A stretch of DNA of 64,000 nucleotides from Leptospira wolffii serovar Khorat str. Khorat-H2 (GCF_000306115.2 NZ_AKWX02000012.1:1-64000), one strand, 5' to 3'. Shown: positions 1-9,114, counted from the first letter of the stretch. A program made the numbers and translations. Notes: generated by a model not told the origin, from the letters alone.

Positions 1-1
1 T

Positions 2-1426
2 TTTACCAAAACCTTCCGCCAAAGTTTCTCTTATGCCAAGAATGGGAACTTACTTGCTAAACGAAATCATAACTTTAACGACAACACGGTCACGGATGAG
101 TGGAATTACCAATATGTAAACCACCAGGTCACCCATATCGATTCCACCCAGAGTGGGAACGACAGGCTCGTCATGAATTACGACGCCTCCGGAAATATGA
201 CTCGCCAGAGAGACAATTCCAAGGATCTGACAAAACAGATCACGATCGATTCCGAAAATAGAATCTTCCAGGTCCAGGATGCACTCGGTGCGACTGTAGG
301 AAGATATTGGTACGACGAAGGAGGCTTCCGGGTCCGCAAACTCGCGGTCGTTCCTTCCTGAGCCGGTTCCAGAAACCAAGAAGTCCTCTACCCGAGCAAA
401 TTCTACGGTCTAGAATACTTAGAAGAAGAAAACGTATTACGTTCTATTAATAATATCTATCTGAACGGTGTCCGGATAGCCGCCCTGAACGAAGAGGGAA
501 CCACCGCCTACTTCCTCACGGACCAAGTGGATTCCGTGGCCCATGTCCTGGACGAGAACGGTCACACTCTCAGTCGTATGCAATACGAGCCGTATGGGGA
601 GACGCTCGTTCAGAGAGGAAATCTGGACTTTGTTCCCAAGTACAATTCCCAGGAGTTGGACCGAGAGACCAATTTCTATTTTTATAATGCAAGATATTAT
701 GATCCGCAAATTGCGAGATTCACGAGTGCGGATACGGTTGTTCCCGAAACGGGATTAGTCAGCCAAAGTTGGAACCGCTTTTCTTACGTAGCGGGGAATC
801 CGATCCGGTACAAGGATCCGACGGGGCATCTTATAAATTCACCTGGAACAAAAACGTATATTCCACCATCTACAAAATCTGAGCCTTCTACGACAAAAAC
901 TTCGGTTATTGATAAGCCGGAAGTATCTTCGCCTTCAAAGGCTGTTCCGAAAAGACTTAGTCCGAATATACCAAAGAGGCCGCCGACGGTTCCAAAGGTA
1001 GCACCTAAATGGGGCAGTCCAAAAGGAGGCGGAGGGCTTGCGGGAACTTTAGTTACGTTTGGGCTCTTTGCATTGGCAGAGCACTTTTTTGGGCCACAAA
1101 ATTCTGATAGTAATCCTCGTATAGATACGCTGGTAATGCAATATCCAGATGGAGTTCCTCTTGGCTCTAAAGGAAAGATTGGATTTGATATACCGGATAC
1201 TTCTGAACCGAAAGAATATAAGACGCCTAAAAAAGGATCAGGAAAAGAGCGTGCTAGCGATGTTCCCGGATGGGCCAAGGGAAAAAGACCTTATAAAGGA
1301 GAAAGTGGCGAGGCATATGCAGATCGTCTGTTGAGGGAACAGTATGGAGAAGATGCAGAATATAAGAAAGGCGCAGGGACTGAGTTTAATAAGATAAAAA
1401 AGCATGGTGATAGAGGGTATGAATAG
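2..1426 (+). pseudogene. RHS protein C-terminal part, cassette A, with in-frame stop
   Basis: This is the 3' end of an RHS/YD-repeat gene that is already open at the left edge (475 codons in one frame). The core reads through YD-type repeats to NPIRYKDPTGH near base 830, the usual RHS boundary before a variable tip. Codon 359-361 is TGA where the same site in cassette K (near 23573) is GGA, so the core is cut by one substitution unless read through. The tip has a Pro/Ser/Lys-rich spacer, a short hydrophobic Gly/Leu stretch and a C-terminal block with DVPGWAKG, GESG, ADRL and NKIKKHGDRG motifs. Similar blocks end many RHS/Wap proteins, but I do not know its activity. Two DUF7336-like genes follow as probable immunity genes. 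Confidence 0.8.
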
Positions 1427-1499
1427 TATACATAAAAATAAGATTTGTACTTTTGAAATCTTTCTGTTATCTTTGTTTAGGTAGGGGAATTGGAGATAT

Positions 1500-1712
1500 A
1501 TGGTCGTTTTTGAGTTACTACACTACTATGAGCGAGATGACAATGAAGAGGATTGGAAGCGGTTGGGGGTGTTTTCTACTGAAGAAAAAGTGGAAGATGC
1601 GATGAATCATTATTTAAACCTGCCTGGTTTTCGTGATCATCAGAATGGTTTTCATATAAATAGAATAGAAATAGATAATTTGGAATGGACATCTGGGTTT
1701 GTTAGAGTATAA
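1500..1712 (+). CDS. DUF7336-like small protein, probable immunity gene A1
   Basis: This 70-residue soluble protein begins MVVFELLHYYE and contains the FSTEEKVEDAM and LPGFRDHQNGF motifs typical of the DUF7336 family. A GGAG motif precedes the ATG. It sits 73 bases after the cassette A tip, where RHS loci carry their immunity gene. It is a close paralogue of the next gene. The immunity role is inferred from position and small size; the family assignment comes from remembered sequence features. Confidence 0.7.
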   Translation: MVVFELLHYYERDDNEEDWKRLGVFSTEEKVEDAMNHYLNLPGFRDHQNGFHINRIEIDNLEWTSGFVRV

Positions 1713-1797
1713 AGTATTTATTAAGAATAGGAACGATATTTATGCTAATGGAATTTATCAATGCTATTTTGAGTTTGAATTGAAGGACAGGATAAGT

Positions 1798-2001
1798 ATG
1801 GTCGTTTTTGAATTACTCCATATTTATGAACCGGACGGTAAAGAAGAGCAAAAATGTTTAGGTTTTTTTTCTACCGAGCAAAAAGCGAAAGATGCGATAC
1901 AATTTTATTTAGATTTGCCAGGATTTCGTGATCATCGCGACGGATTTCGGATTAATGAAGTGAAAATGGATCACCTCGAGTGGACAAAAGGATTTATTTA
2001 A
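1798..2001 (+). CDS. DUF7336-like small protein, probable immunity gene A2
   Basis: This 67-residue protein is a tandem paralogue of the gene at 1500. Both share MVVFELLH, FSTEQKAKDAI-type, LPGFRDH and a Leu-Glu-Trp motif near the C-terminus. I chose the ATG at 1798 because it aligns exactly with the start of the first copy and follows an AAGGACAGGAT ribosome-site region; the frame extends further upstream but that part has no counterpart. Two diverged immunity copies beside one tip may protect against different variants of the same toxin. Confidence 0.7.
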   Translation: MVVFELLHIYEPDGKEEQKCLGFFSTEQKAKDAIQFYLDLPGFRDHRDGFRINEVKMDHLEWTKGFI

Positions 2002-2043
2002 GTATAGTATAATGTCTGCTCAATGATAGTATTCACCTGACAC

Positions 2044-3278
2044 TAGCCTAGTTACGTTTTAGTGGACACCTTTTAAGCCGCTTTTTCTTCAAATTCAACG
2101 GGACTCACGTATCCTAAAAAAGAATGTAATCTTCGTCTATTATAATAAACTTCTATATAATCAAAAACTGTTGCTTGGGCTTCTTCTAATCTATAGAAAT
2201 AGTTATACTTCATCTCTCTCTTAAGAGTGCTAAAGAAAGATTCTGAGACTGCATTGTCCCAGCAATTTCCTTTTCGACTATTGCTCCTTCTAATTCTGTT
2301 CGACATTAGAAGTTGTCGGGTTTCTTTAGAACAATAGTTTGATCCTCGATCCGAATGAAAGATGAGGCCTTTCGGTGGATTTCTAAGTTCAATCCCCCTC
2401 AAGAGAGCGGACTTAACTAAATCCGAGTCGTTACGAAGACCTAAAGACCAGCCGACCACTCTTCGAGAATATAGATCTAAAACAACACAAAGATAAAGCC
2501 AACCCAGAGAAGAACGAAGATAGGTTACGTCCGATACCCAGACCTCATTCATTGAAGCTCTCTTAAAGTTTCTAACAACTAAATCAGGGGCAATACCTTT
2601 AGAGTGCCTGGAATCTGTCGTGAACGGTCTAAATCTTTTCTCTTGCTTTCCCTTTATTCCGCAAAGTTTCATTACTTTTCGAACTGAACGGGCTCCATAG
2701 TTAGGATATACTTTCTTCACTTCCCGAAATAATCTAAGAAATCCGTAATTCTGATCGTTATCTTTCCAAGTATCATAGATGAATTTCAAAAACTTAGGAT
2801 CATACTTCTCGATTGCGGTCTTTCTTCGTTTTACAAATTCATAAAATCCAGATCGAGATACATTGAATAAGCTGGCCATGCTTTTAACAGAGAACAATCT
2901 CCTGTTGTTCTCCATGAACTCTAATCGAGATTTTGTTCCTTCGAAAGCATGGCTGAATACTTTTTTTAAGATCGCATTCTCCTCCCTGAGGCGGTGAACT
3001 TCTTTACGAAGTTTCTTCAATTCTTCGTTCTCTTTCAGTTGCTTGTCTGTCGGGGGATTTTGTTCTTCTGACTTCTTCACGTATTCAGCCTTCCATTGAC
3101 GCAATACAAAGTAGCTGATTCCTAACGACTCTGCTACTTCTTTTATCGTAAAAGAACCGGACAATGTCCGTTTTACTGCTTGTTCTTTAAACTCTGGAGA
3201 GTATTTTCCTGTCCTACTCATATTCACCTTTACCTCATTTTGAGCAAAAAAGGTGTCCGATTTTATGTGACTAGGCTA
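2044..3278 (-). mobile_element. Complete IS3-family insertion sequence with 3-bp target duplication
   Basis: The element is 1,235 bp with one transposase gene on the minus strand. Its ends are inverted: TAGCCTAGT at the left and ACTAGGCTA at the right, with imperfect homology continuing to the GGTGTCC/GGACACC boxes. It is flanked by CAC on both sides (2041-2043 and 3279-3281). Removing it with one CAC restores the uninterrupted repeat seen at other sites (CCTGACACTTCTTC). The boundaries are therefore well supported by comparison within this window. Confidence 0.9.
2073..3221 (-). CDS. IS3-family transposase, OrfA and OrfB in one frame
   Basis: The N-terminus is a helix-turn-helix OrfA part (KYSPEFKEQAVKR, WKAEYVKK) followed by a leucine-zipper-like coiled coil (LKKLRKEVHRLREENAILKK). 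An OrfB-type integrase core follows, with WVSDVTYL (first Asp), FHSDRGSNY (second Asp) and an NAVSESFFSTLKRE segment carrying the Glu. In most IS3 elements OrfA and OrfB are separate and joined by a -1 frameshift. Here both are one open frame, and a run of seven A residues in the coding strand (2961-2967) lies at the expected junction. The start is ATG at 3221; a GTG two codons upstream is the alternative. The gene looks intact. Confidence 0.92.
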   Translation of the reverse strand: MSRTGKYSPEFKEQAVKRTLSGSFTIKEVAESLGISYFVLRQWKAEYVKKSEEQNPPTDKQLKENEELKKLRKEVHRLREENAILKKVFSHAFEGTKSRLEFMENNRRLFSVKSMASLFNVSRSGFYEFVKRRKTAIEKYDPKFLKFIYDTWKDNDQNYGFLRLFREVKKVYPNYGARSVRKVMKLCGIKGKQEKRFRPFTTDSRHSKGIAPDLVVRNFKRASMNEVWVSDVTYLRSSLGWLYLCVVLDLYSRRVVGWSLGLRNDSDLVKSALLRGIELRNPPKGLIFHSDRGSNYCSKETRQLLMSNRIRRSNSRKGNCWDNAVSESFFSTLKREMKYNYFYRLEEAQATVFDYIEVYYNRRRLHSFLGYVSPVEFEEKAA

Positions 3279-3622
3279 CACTTCTTCACTTCCCCTCCCC
3301 GGGAACAGAACTTCCATTCCACCCATCGTAAAAATTCCCTCCCGTATTAGGTGGAGGAAAACCAGTTCCACAAAAAAAATCCCTATCACAAATCCCAAAT
3401 ATTCTAACCAGAAATTCTCTCGCCTTCGTTTGTAGGAGCTCCTACAGAGCTTTTCGTTAATTTGCAGTTTGCTGATACAGGGCAATTTGATGCACGTGCG
3501 TATAGCTGCTCCCTTGGGTCCGGGCATCGAAGTCGGTAAATCTCCCGGCGAGGGGGTAGCGTAAGACGCGATTGAGCGTCTGCAGCGAGGGGGAAACTTC
3601 CCCCTCCTTAATAGGCTATAAG

Positions 3623-4732
3623 AACCAAGAGATCCTGTATCCGAGCAAATTCTACGGCTTAGAATACAACGACGAAACGAATCTCCTTAGCTCGATCAAT
3701 AACGTTTACTTAAACGGTGTCCGGATCGCAGCCTTGAACGAAGAGGGAACTACCGCCTACTTCCTGACGGACCAAGTGGACTCTGTGGCGCATGTCTTGG
3801 ACGACGAGGCGCATACTCTTTCACGGACCCAGTACGAACCGTACTGAGAAACGCTGGTCCAAAGGGGCAATCTGGACTTTGCTCCCAAATACAATTCGCA
3901 GGAGCTGGATCGAGAAACCAATTTCTATTTTTATAATGCTAGATATTACGATCCGCAGATTGCGAGATTTACGAGTGCGGATACGGTGATTGATGGGGCG
4001 AGGAGTACTCAGGGTTGGAATCGATTCTCGTATGTGGCAGGGAATCCGATCCGGTACAAGGATCCTACGGGGCATGAATGGTTTAGCGATATTAGCGAAA
4101 AAGAAAAAGATTCAGGAAAGTTTCTCAAAGTTGCCTACGAAGATGGCGAAAAGCAGCAAACGCTTGTGAAATTTACTAATAATCCGGCAAAAGATTTAAA
4201 AACAAATGGTTTAGGGAAATCTAAGGCTATCTTTAAGAATGGAGAAATGAATAATAAGAGCTATAACGTGGTTGGTTGGACAAATCCCGCCAAAAAATTA
4301 GATAGGCCATCCACAGGTTCGAATCCTATGGTTTCCAGCAATTACGGTAATCGTATGCACCCGATAAAGAAGATCATTCAATTTCATGAAGGTATTGACA
4401 TTCTTGAATTAGATGATAAGGGAAATAATATTAGTGCCGGTGCCGCCGTTAAGGCAATGGGGGCAGGTATGGTGGTTCGTATTGAGCAAAATAATGCTGT
4501 TAGAGGAAATGCGGTTGCGATCGATTACGGCGATGGGCGACAAGTTGTAAGTATGCATTTTGATGGGATAAGTTCAAACCTGCAAGTCGGCGGATTTGTT
4601 AATCAAAATCAACTTATTGGTGGGCAAGGAAAAACTGGTGGTGTTACCGGCGTTCATTTACATGCTGAGTATAAGAAAGATGGGGCGTTGATGAATTTAA
4701 ATGACCTTATTAAAGATGACCAAAAGTATTAA
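3623..4732 (+). pseudogene. RHS tip cassette B: M23 peptidase effector, core has a stop
   Basis: The core fragment begins at NQEILYPSKFYG and ends at NPIRYKDPTGH near 4075. One in-frame TGA at 3845-3847 replaces the Gly codon after QYEPY; the identical change occurs in cassette J. The tip is a LytM/M23-type metallopeptidase: HEGID supplies His and Asp zinc ligands, and HLHAEY near the C-terminus gives the HxH pair. M23 enzymes cut peptidoglycan cross-links. The downstream gene encodes a predicted exported lipoprotein, which fits immunity against a periplasmic wall-cutting toxin. A TTG at 3572 inside the repeat is in frame but poorly placed as a start. Confidence 0.82.
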
Positions 4733-5165
4733 GACAAATGTTGCTATATATTTTAGCTTAATAATATTTTCTTGCTCAATCAGTGCAAAGAATCAGCATC
4801 GCGATAGAGATGAGCGGATGTTGCTTGAAATGTTGGATGGTTGGGAAATGCTGGATAGTAACAGCATAGATATAAATAGGGATGGACAAAGAGATTTAAT
4901 TTTTCTATTAACGGACACAAAGGTAATCCTTCTATTAGTCGCCGAAAAAATGCAATACGGAAATTCTTGGCGTTTTGTTGTTCTTGATTCCATGTCCGCT
5001 GAAAAAGTCACTGTTTACATTTTGAAACATACCGCATTCAAGTCTTATAAAAATGTGGCAATAGCAATCCTAAAGGATGGGATAGCATATGGCCCATCTG
5101 GCTCGGATGATTTTTTTGACCGATTTCAGTGGGACGATAAGTTGCAAAATTATCGAAAATACTAG
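4716..5165 (+). CDS. Probable immunity lipoprotein for the M23 tip
   Basis: I chose the ATG at 4716, which overlaps the toxin end by 17 bases. The N-terminus has two Lys, a hydrophobic stretch and Cys about 20 residues in, in an IIFSC context that fits a relaxed spirochaete lipobox. The rest is soluble and includes an Asp-rich DINRDGQRDLIFLL segment. Export to the periplasmic face would place it where a peptidoglycan endopeptidase acts. I do not recognise the family; the immunity role is inferred from overlap and predicted location. Confidence 0.6.
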   Translation: MTKSIKTNVAIYFSLIIFSCSISAKNQHRDRDERMLLEMLDGWEMLDSNSIDINRDGQRDLIFLLTDTKVILLLVAEKMQYGNSWRFVVLDSMSAEKVTVYILKHTAFKSYKNVAIAILKDGIAYGPSGSDDFFDRFQWDDKLQNYRKY

Positions 5166-5304
5166 ATAGAGGAGTAAATGGTATATTTCAAAAAATTAAG
5201 TGACTTTATTTCATGAATGAAAGGATAATTTGTATCTGTCAGGCGCAAGTTAACGAATCGTAACCAATGGATTTAGCAAAAAGATTTAAGATATTTTACT
5301 GGTT

Positions 5305-5637
5305 TTGTTTTTTTGTACAAGTATCGCGTTCATGCTTTTAGCTATTGGATTTCTTTTCCCGGAAGAAAGTGCCGGAATAGCGCTACTCGATAATGAGCTA
5401 ATCCTTGTTCTTCCTTTAACTCAGTTGTTTAGTATGACTGGATGTATGTTAATCCAAAGATTCCACAAAGGTTCTTTAAACTTATCGACAATAATCGCCC
5501 TTTATATTCTTAGTGGAATTCTTTACTATTTTTTTTTGTTATTCTTAGGATACTTTGTATTTCCTTTCTTAATATTTTTTATTCCTATTAATCTATTTTA
5601 TTATGTTAAATATTCATTATATATACTTAAGAGATGA
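5305..5637 (+). CDS. Small multi-pass membrane protein, possibly frameshifted at its start
   Basis: About 110 residues with three or more hydrophobic segments, an Ile/Phe-rich C-terminal half and a basic end (ILKR). The frame opens at a TTG. An ATG at 5267 encodes a matching hydrophobic start in another frame, and one extra T in the seven-T run near 5310-5316 would join the two into a continuous protein. It may be a second protective gene of cassette B or the survivor of a lost cassette. Family unknown. Confidence 0.4.
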   Translation: MFFCTSIAFMLLAIGFLFPEESAGIALLDNELILVLPLTQLFSMTGCMLIQRFHKGSLNLSTIIALYILSGILYYFFLLFLGYFVFPFLIFFIPINLFYYVKYSLYILKR

Positions 5638-6146
5638 TCTCTCCTCAATTCTCTTTGTATAAAATGAGCCTTTCTGTCGCAGGAGGCAGCTCAGAAGTCC
5701 CCGCCGTCGGTATACAATAGTGCATAATGTTGGCGCGCAATCTTTCGTCCTGCCCCTCTCTTAACGCAGAATCTTTCCCTACACCCAACAAATCTGATTT
5801 TTTAGGGTATTTTAACAAGATACAACTTCCATCGAACCGAGATGGAATCCTACCCTCATAGGCCTTATCCTGAGTGGATATACAAGTTAGAGTATCGCGT
5901 AGGAGCTCCAACAAACTCATAAATACAGCGCGCGTGTTTAACGCATATTCTTCAAACTGACCGCTTTATGCGGCCTGACTCGATTTAAAACGCAACATTC
6001 CAAATCTGTAAGACCGCTTCTTCACTTAATTCATTTACCCCCCGCGTTGCAACCCGAGGCAATTCTACGCGCGTGCGTCAAACTGGCCCTTCCCAAACGA
6101 CAACCATCAATATCATTCGCCTGCGTTGAATTTACAAGAGCGTATC
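5638..6146. other. Gene-poor spacer between cassettes B and C
   Basis: I see no convincing gene. The stretch contains degenerate pieces of the intercassette repeat (a GTAGGAGCTCC half-palindrome near 5900 and GCGCGTGCGTCAAACTGG near 6074). A 91-codon minus-strand frame at 5645-5920 lacks recognisable motifs and I treat it as chance. Confidence 0.5.
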
Positions 6147-6235
6147 GGGTCCGGGCTTCGAAGCGATTGTATTTCCCGGCGAGGGGGTAGCGAAATCCGC
6201 CAGCGGCGGATGTAGCGAGGGGGAGACGTCCCCCT
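6147..6235 (+). repeat. Stem-loop core of the intercassette repeat, copy 2
   Basis: This short copy holds only the structured part: GGGTCCGGG, a CCCGGC partner, GGGGGTAGCG, the stem TCCGCC-AGC-GGCGGA, AGCGAGGGGG and a final G-run/C-run hairpin. A 34-base leader (6236-6269) shared with cassettes E, F and H follows. Confidence 0.75.
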
Positions 6236-6266
6236 ACTGTCCTCCGTCCTCAGACTTCAGTCCTCT

Positions 6267-7106
6267 GACAGAGAGACCAATTTCTATTTTTATAATGCTA
6301 GGTATTACGATCCGCAGATTGCTAGGTTCACGAGTGCGGATACGGTGATTGATGGGGCGAGGAGCACTCAGGGTTGGAACCGGTTCTCGTATGTGGCTGG
6401 GAATCCGATTGGGGCGAAGGATCCAACAGGGCATGAGGGAGAGATAAAAAATGCTTTTAGCTATGTTGTTCGCCCAGGGAATCAGTTGAAAAATATTACG
6501 AATAAATTAAATACAAGTTTAAAAACAAATTTCAATGTATATCAAGTTGCTCGTGCTAACGGTATCAAAAACCCGAATCTAATTAAAGTCGGACAAAGGA
6601 TTAATATACCTATATTGAATAAAGGAGTTGATCGTAGAAGTTCAATTTTAAACGATTCTGCTTCTATATTCAATATTGCTGGAAATAATCGAGTAAGTGG
6701 AAAATCACCTGCATACGAATTGGGTTTCTTCTCAGAAGTTAAGGGCAATGCTAATACAATTGCAAGCATTGCATCAAAGAAAGGTATCGACAAAGATCTC
6801 ATTAACGCGATAATGTATATGGAAACTACCCATGGTTATTATGATCGACTTGATCCAACTAATAAATCGATTAGGCCAATGAATATTCACTATAAATACT
6901 GGGGCAAGAATAGATCTGACATGGAGATCGCTGAGAAAAATATTGAATTTGGAGCAGGATTGCTGAAATCTATTCAACAAAGACTTCAGGAACCGACCGT
7001 GGAAAAAGCAGCAACTTTATATAACAACATGTCAGCTGATGAAGTATCTGAATATGGAGCACAAGTCGGTCGAATTTATAGGGAGAAAACATGGTCTTCA
7101 GAATAA
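6267..7106 (+). CDS. RHS tip cassette C: LysM plus lysozyme-like effector, no start codon
   Basis: The core fragment is short, from RETNFYFYNARYYDP to DPTGH near 6435. The tip begins with a LysM-type module (YVVRPGNQ through VGQRINIPI), a peptidoglycan-binding fold. A lysozyme/transglycosylase-like domain follows: GIDKDLINAIMYMETTHGYYD supplies a candidate catalytic Glu, and GAGLLKSIQQRL and YGAQVGRIYREKTW resemble the family core. The expected action is cleavage of glycan strands in the periplasm. The first in-frame start-type codon is GTG at 6345, inside the core and without a ribosome site, so the fragment looks silent as it stands. Confidence 0.8.
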   Translation, partial: DRETNFYFYNARYYDPQIARFTSADTVIDGARSTQGWNRFSYVAGNPIGAKDPTGHEGEIKNAFSYVVRPGNQLKNITNKLNTSLKTNFNVYQVARANGIKNPNLIKVGQRINIPILNKGVDRRSSILNDSASIFNIAGNNRVSGKSPAYELGFFSEVKGNANTIASIASKKGIDKDLINAIMYMETTHGYYDRLDPTNKSIRPMNIHYKYWGKNRSDMEIAEKNIEFGAGLLKSIQQRLQEPTVEKAATLYNNMSADEVSEYGAQVGRIYREKTWSSE

Positions 7107-7315
7107 TTGTTTTTTTAATCAATATACTCCTTCCTTTAACTTTGGTCTATGTGGCACTCGACCATAATCCTCAAGGAGAATATATTTCGGCAGCAGAAGG
7201 TCTCAACTACATAGGGGTTGGGTGGATTTATATTAATGGTTTATTCTTTTGTTCTTTTACTACGTTATGTCTTTGGGGTATACGGAAGCTTTATTTTTTT
7301 ACTACTAAAAAATAA
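7091..7315 (+). CDS. Probable membrane immunity protein for the lysozyme-like tip
   Basis: A 74-residue protein overlapping the toxin end by 16 bases. It has two hydrophobic segments (IIVFLINILLPLTLVYVAL and ICVGW-type to LCLWGI) around a polar loop that would face the periplasm, where a muramidase acts. Small two-helix membrane proteins are common immunity proteins for periplasmic toxins. Family unknown; role inferred from overlap and topology. Confidence 0.6.
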   Translation: MVFRIIVFLINILLPLTLVYVALDHNPQGEYISAAEGLNYIGVGWIYINGLFFCSFTTLCLWGIRKLYFFTTKK

Positions 7316-7370
7316 GATGAAAAAATTATTGTAAGTAACCTTTTGGGAATTCTCCCATGAATGGATACGT

Positions 7371-7612
7371 TGACCTAGCCCCCGAATTTAGGTCCATTAA
7401 GAATGGTGGAAATCCTCGAAAGTGAGAATAAACTTGGAGGAAAATATGAAGAAGCGATTTAACGAAGACCAAATCCATAAGATTCTCAAGGAATCGGAGT
7501 CAGGAGTATCAACTCCCGACGTATGCCGGAAATACGGAATCAGTGCGAATACATTTTACAGATGGCGTTCCAAATATGGAGGAATGGAACTCAACGATTT
7601 GATGTACAATGT
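7371..7612 (+). mobile_element. Left-end remnant of an IS3-family element
   Basis: The terminal-repeat-like sequence TGACCTAGCCCCCGAATTTA begins near 7371 and leads into a truncated OrfA. The element stops where the next intercassette repeat starts (TAGTATTCACC at 7613). Only about 240 bp survive, and the repeat boundary is also the deletion boundary. Confidence 0.65.
7446..7612 (+). pseudogene. Truncated IS3-type OrfA transposase
   Basis: MKKRFNEDQIHKILKE, VCRKYGISANTFYRWRSKYGG and MELND are characteristic of the N-terminal helix-turn-helix of IS3-family OrfA proteins. An AGGAAAAT ribosome site precedes the ATG. The zipper and all of OrfB are missing because the intercassette repeat takes over just after MELND; the frame then runs on by chance to 7688. 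It belongs to a different IS3 group from the complete element at 2044. Confidence 0.8.
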
Positions 7613-7969
7613 TAGTATTCACCTTACACTTCTCCTGAACGCTTGTTCTAAATTTCCTTTTGGCGGACCTCCGATTCTTCTGTCTTAATGCCCTCAATGA
7701 AGACTTGAAATGGAGTTTTTCCATTCCGCCCATGAAAAAATCCCTATTACAAATCCGAAATTTTTCAACCGGAAATTCTCACCTCCTGCGTTTGTAGGAA
7801 TTTTTACAAAGCTTTCCGTTGATTTGTGGTTTGTTGTTGCGGAGGACAATTTGACGCATATGCGTATAGCCCTTGCATTGGGTCCGGGCTTCGGAGCTAG
7901 TAAATTCCCGGCGAGGGGGTAGCGAAAGACGCGAGTAACGCGGCTGTAGCGTGGGGGAGACCTCCCCCT
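7613..7969 (+). repeat. Intercassette repeat, copy 3
   Basis: A nearly full-length copy from TAGTATTCACC to the final CCTCCCCCT. It includes the TTTGTAGGAATTTTTACAAA inverted repeat near 7793 and GCATATGCGTATAGC near 7856. Its middle stem has AG-x-CGCG pairing with CGCG-x-CT. The cassette D core starts seven bases after it. Confidence 0.75.
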
Positions 7970-7975
7970 GCATCG

Positions 7976-9103
7976 CTCTACCCGAGCAAATTCTACGGTC
8001 TAGAATACTTAGAAGAAGAAAACGTATTACGTTCTATTAATAATATCTATCTGAACGGTGTCCGGATAGCCGCCCTGAACGAAGAGGGAACCACCGCCTA
8101 CTTCCTCACGGACCAAGTGGATTCCGTGGCCCATGTCCTGGATGAAGGGGCCCATACTCTTTCACGAACCCAATACGAACCTTACGGAGAGACTCTGGTT
8201 CAGAGGGGAAACCTAGACTTCGCTCCCAAATACAATTCGCAGGAGCTGGACCGAGAAACCAATTTCTATTTTTACAATGCTCGCTATTACGATCCACAGA
8301 TTGCTAGATTTACGAGTGCGGATACTGTAATCGATGGGGCAAGAAGCACACAGGGCTGGAATCGGTTCTCGTACGTAGCAGGGAATCCGATCCGGTACAA
8401 GGATCCGACGGGGCATGAGGTTCTTCAAATCGGTTTAAAAGCCGAATGGACACCTATATTCCTTGGTATGGCACTAAATTATAGTTTGTTGTGGGTTCAT
8501 AATGAAAAAAATGGTGATACTGAATTTTATTTAGGAAAAGGATACACTTACACAGTAGGCCTCAGAGCAGATGCTGGATTAGACGTAAATAATTATTCTT
8601 CCGATACATATGAAGATTGGAACAATACTCATTGGTATTCGGCTTCTGGAGATGCAGGGCTTGTTGGCGCAGGCGTTATTGCTGGCGAAAAAAATAATGA
8701 ATATAATGAAGGTGGCTTTAACTACAGTTTGGGCGTAGGCCTGGGCGGAAGTGTTGGATTGCCGCGAGGGGAATCAAATTATGAATTAATTGGAAAGTTT
8801 ACTCAAAAAGAATTTAAGGATAAGTTCGAAAGCATTAAGGGTCGGGCAATGCAAGTCAAAAATGATTTTACAAAGAAGATTTCTGCTAAAGCGAGTAAAC
8901 TCGATCAGAAAATTAAGAGCATTTTTGGAGGCAAGCAAAACAAAAAAATGATTAACTCAAACGCAAATCGAACAACCGCGAGTTCTAACACTCTTTCGAA
9001 TAATGGAAAGACTACTTCTTCTCAGCGTAATGGAGTAAATAATAATTTTCTTCTAAGCAGAAAGATGAGTATTCTCGGGAACAAACCTGCCATAGGAAAA
9101 TAA
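7976..9103 (+). CDS. RHS tip cassette D: effector of unknown type
   Basis: The core opens at LYPSKFYGLEYLEEENV and is uninterrupted to DPTGH near 8417. No start codon precedes the core; the first start-type codon is GTG at 8117. The tip is unusual for an RHS effector. It begins with an aromatic and Gly-rich region (YTYTVGLRADAGLD, GDAGLVGAGVIAGE, YSLGVGLGGSVG) suggestive of beta strands, then a Lys-rich helical part and a Ser/Asn-rich end. I recognise no catalytic motif. The next gene encodes a two-helix membrane protein, which hints that the target is the membrane or periplasm. Confidence 0.7.
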   Translation, partial: LYPSKFYGLEYLEEENVLRSINNIYLNGVRIAALNEEGTTAYFLTDQVDSVAHVLDEGAHTLSRTQYEPYGETLVQRGNLDFAPKYNSQELDRETNFYFYNARYYDPQIARFTSADTVIDGARSTQGWNRFSYVAGNPIRYKDPTGHEVLQIGLKAEWTPIFLGMALNYSLLWVHNEKNGDTEFYLGKGYTYTVGLRADAGLDVNNYSSDTYEDWNNTHWYSASGDAGLVGAGVIAGEKNNEYNEGGFNYSLGVGLGGSVGLPRGESNYELIGKFTQKEFKDKFESIKGRAMQVKNDFTKKISAKASKLDQKIKSIFGGKQNKKMINSNANRTTASSNTLSNNGKTTSSQRNGVNNNFLLSRKMSILGNKPAIGK

Positions 9104-9114
9104 AGGGTCTAAAA

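Larger units (their letters stand above)
2027..3605 (+). repeat. Intercassette repeat, copy 1, split by an IS
   Basis: The copy starts TAGTATTCACCTGACAC, is interrupted at 2044-3278 by an IS3-family element, and resumes through to the stem-loop block ending at 3605. It contains the palindrome TGTAGGAGCTCCTACA near 3431. Its middle stem is AGACGC/GCGTCT, flanked by the constant GGGGGTAGCG and AGCGAGGGGG boxes. The cassette B core fragment begins about 17 bases later. Confidence 0.8.

Noticed and set aside
359..3847. TGA codons in the RHS core as possible recoding
   Set aside because: The sites lack any conserved stimulatory structure, the equivalent codon is GGA elsewhere, and Leptospira uses the standard code. 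Ordinary nonsense mutations are simpler.
5645..5920. Minus-strand 91-codon frame in the spacer after cassette B
   Set aside because: No motif, no ribosome site, and it overlaps degenerate repeat sequence; chance frame.
7710..7922. A 70-codon frame inside the intercassette repeat that recurs at 14311 and 25224
   Set aside because: It is conserved only because the repeat DNA is conserved, and other copies break the frame. It ends in the stem-loop block, with no ribosome site or family motif.
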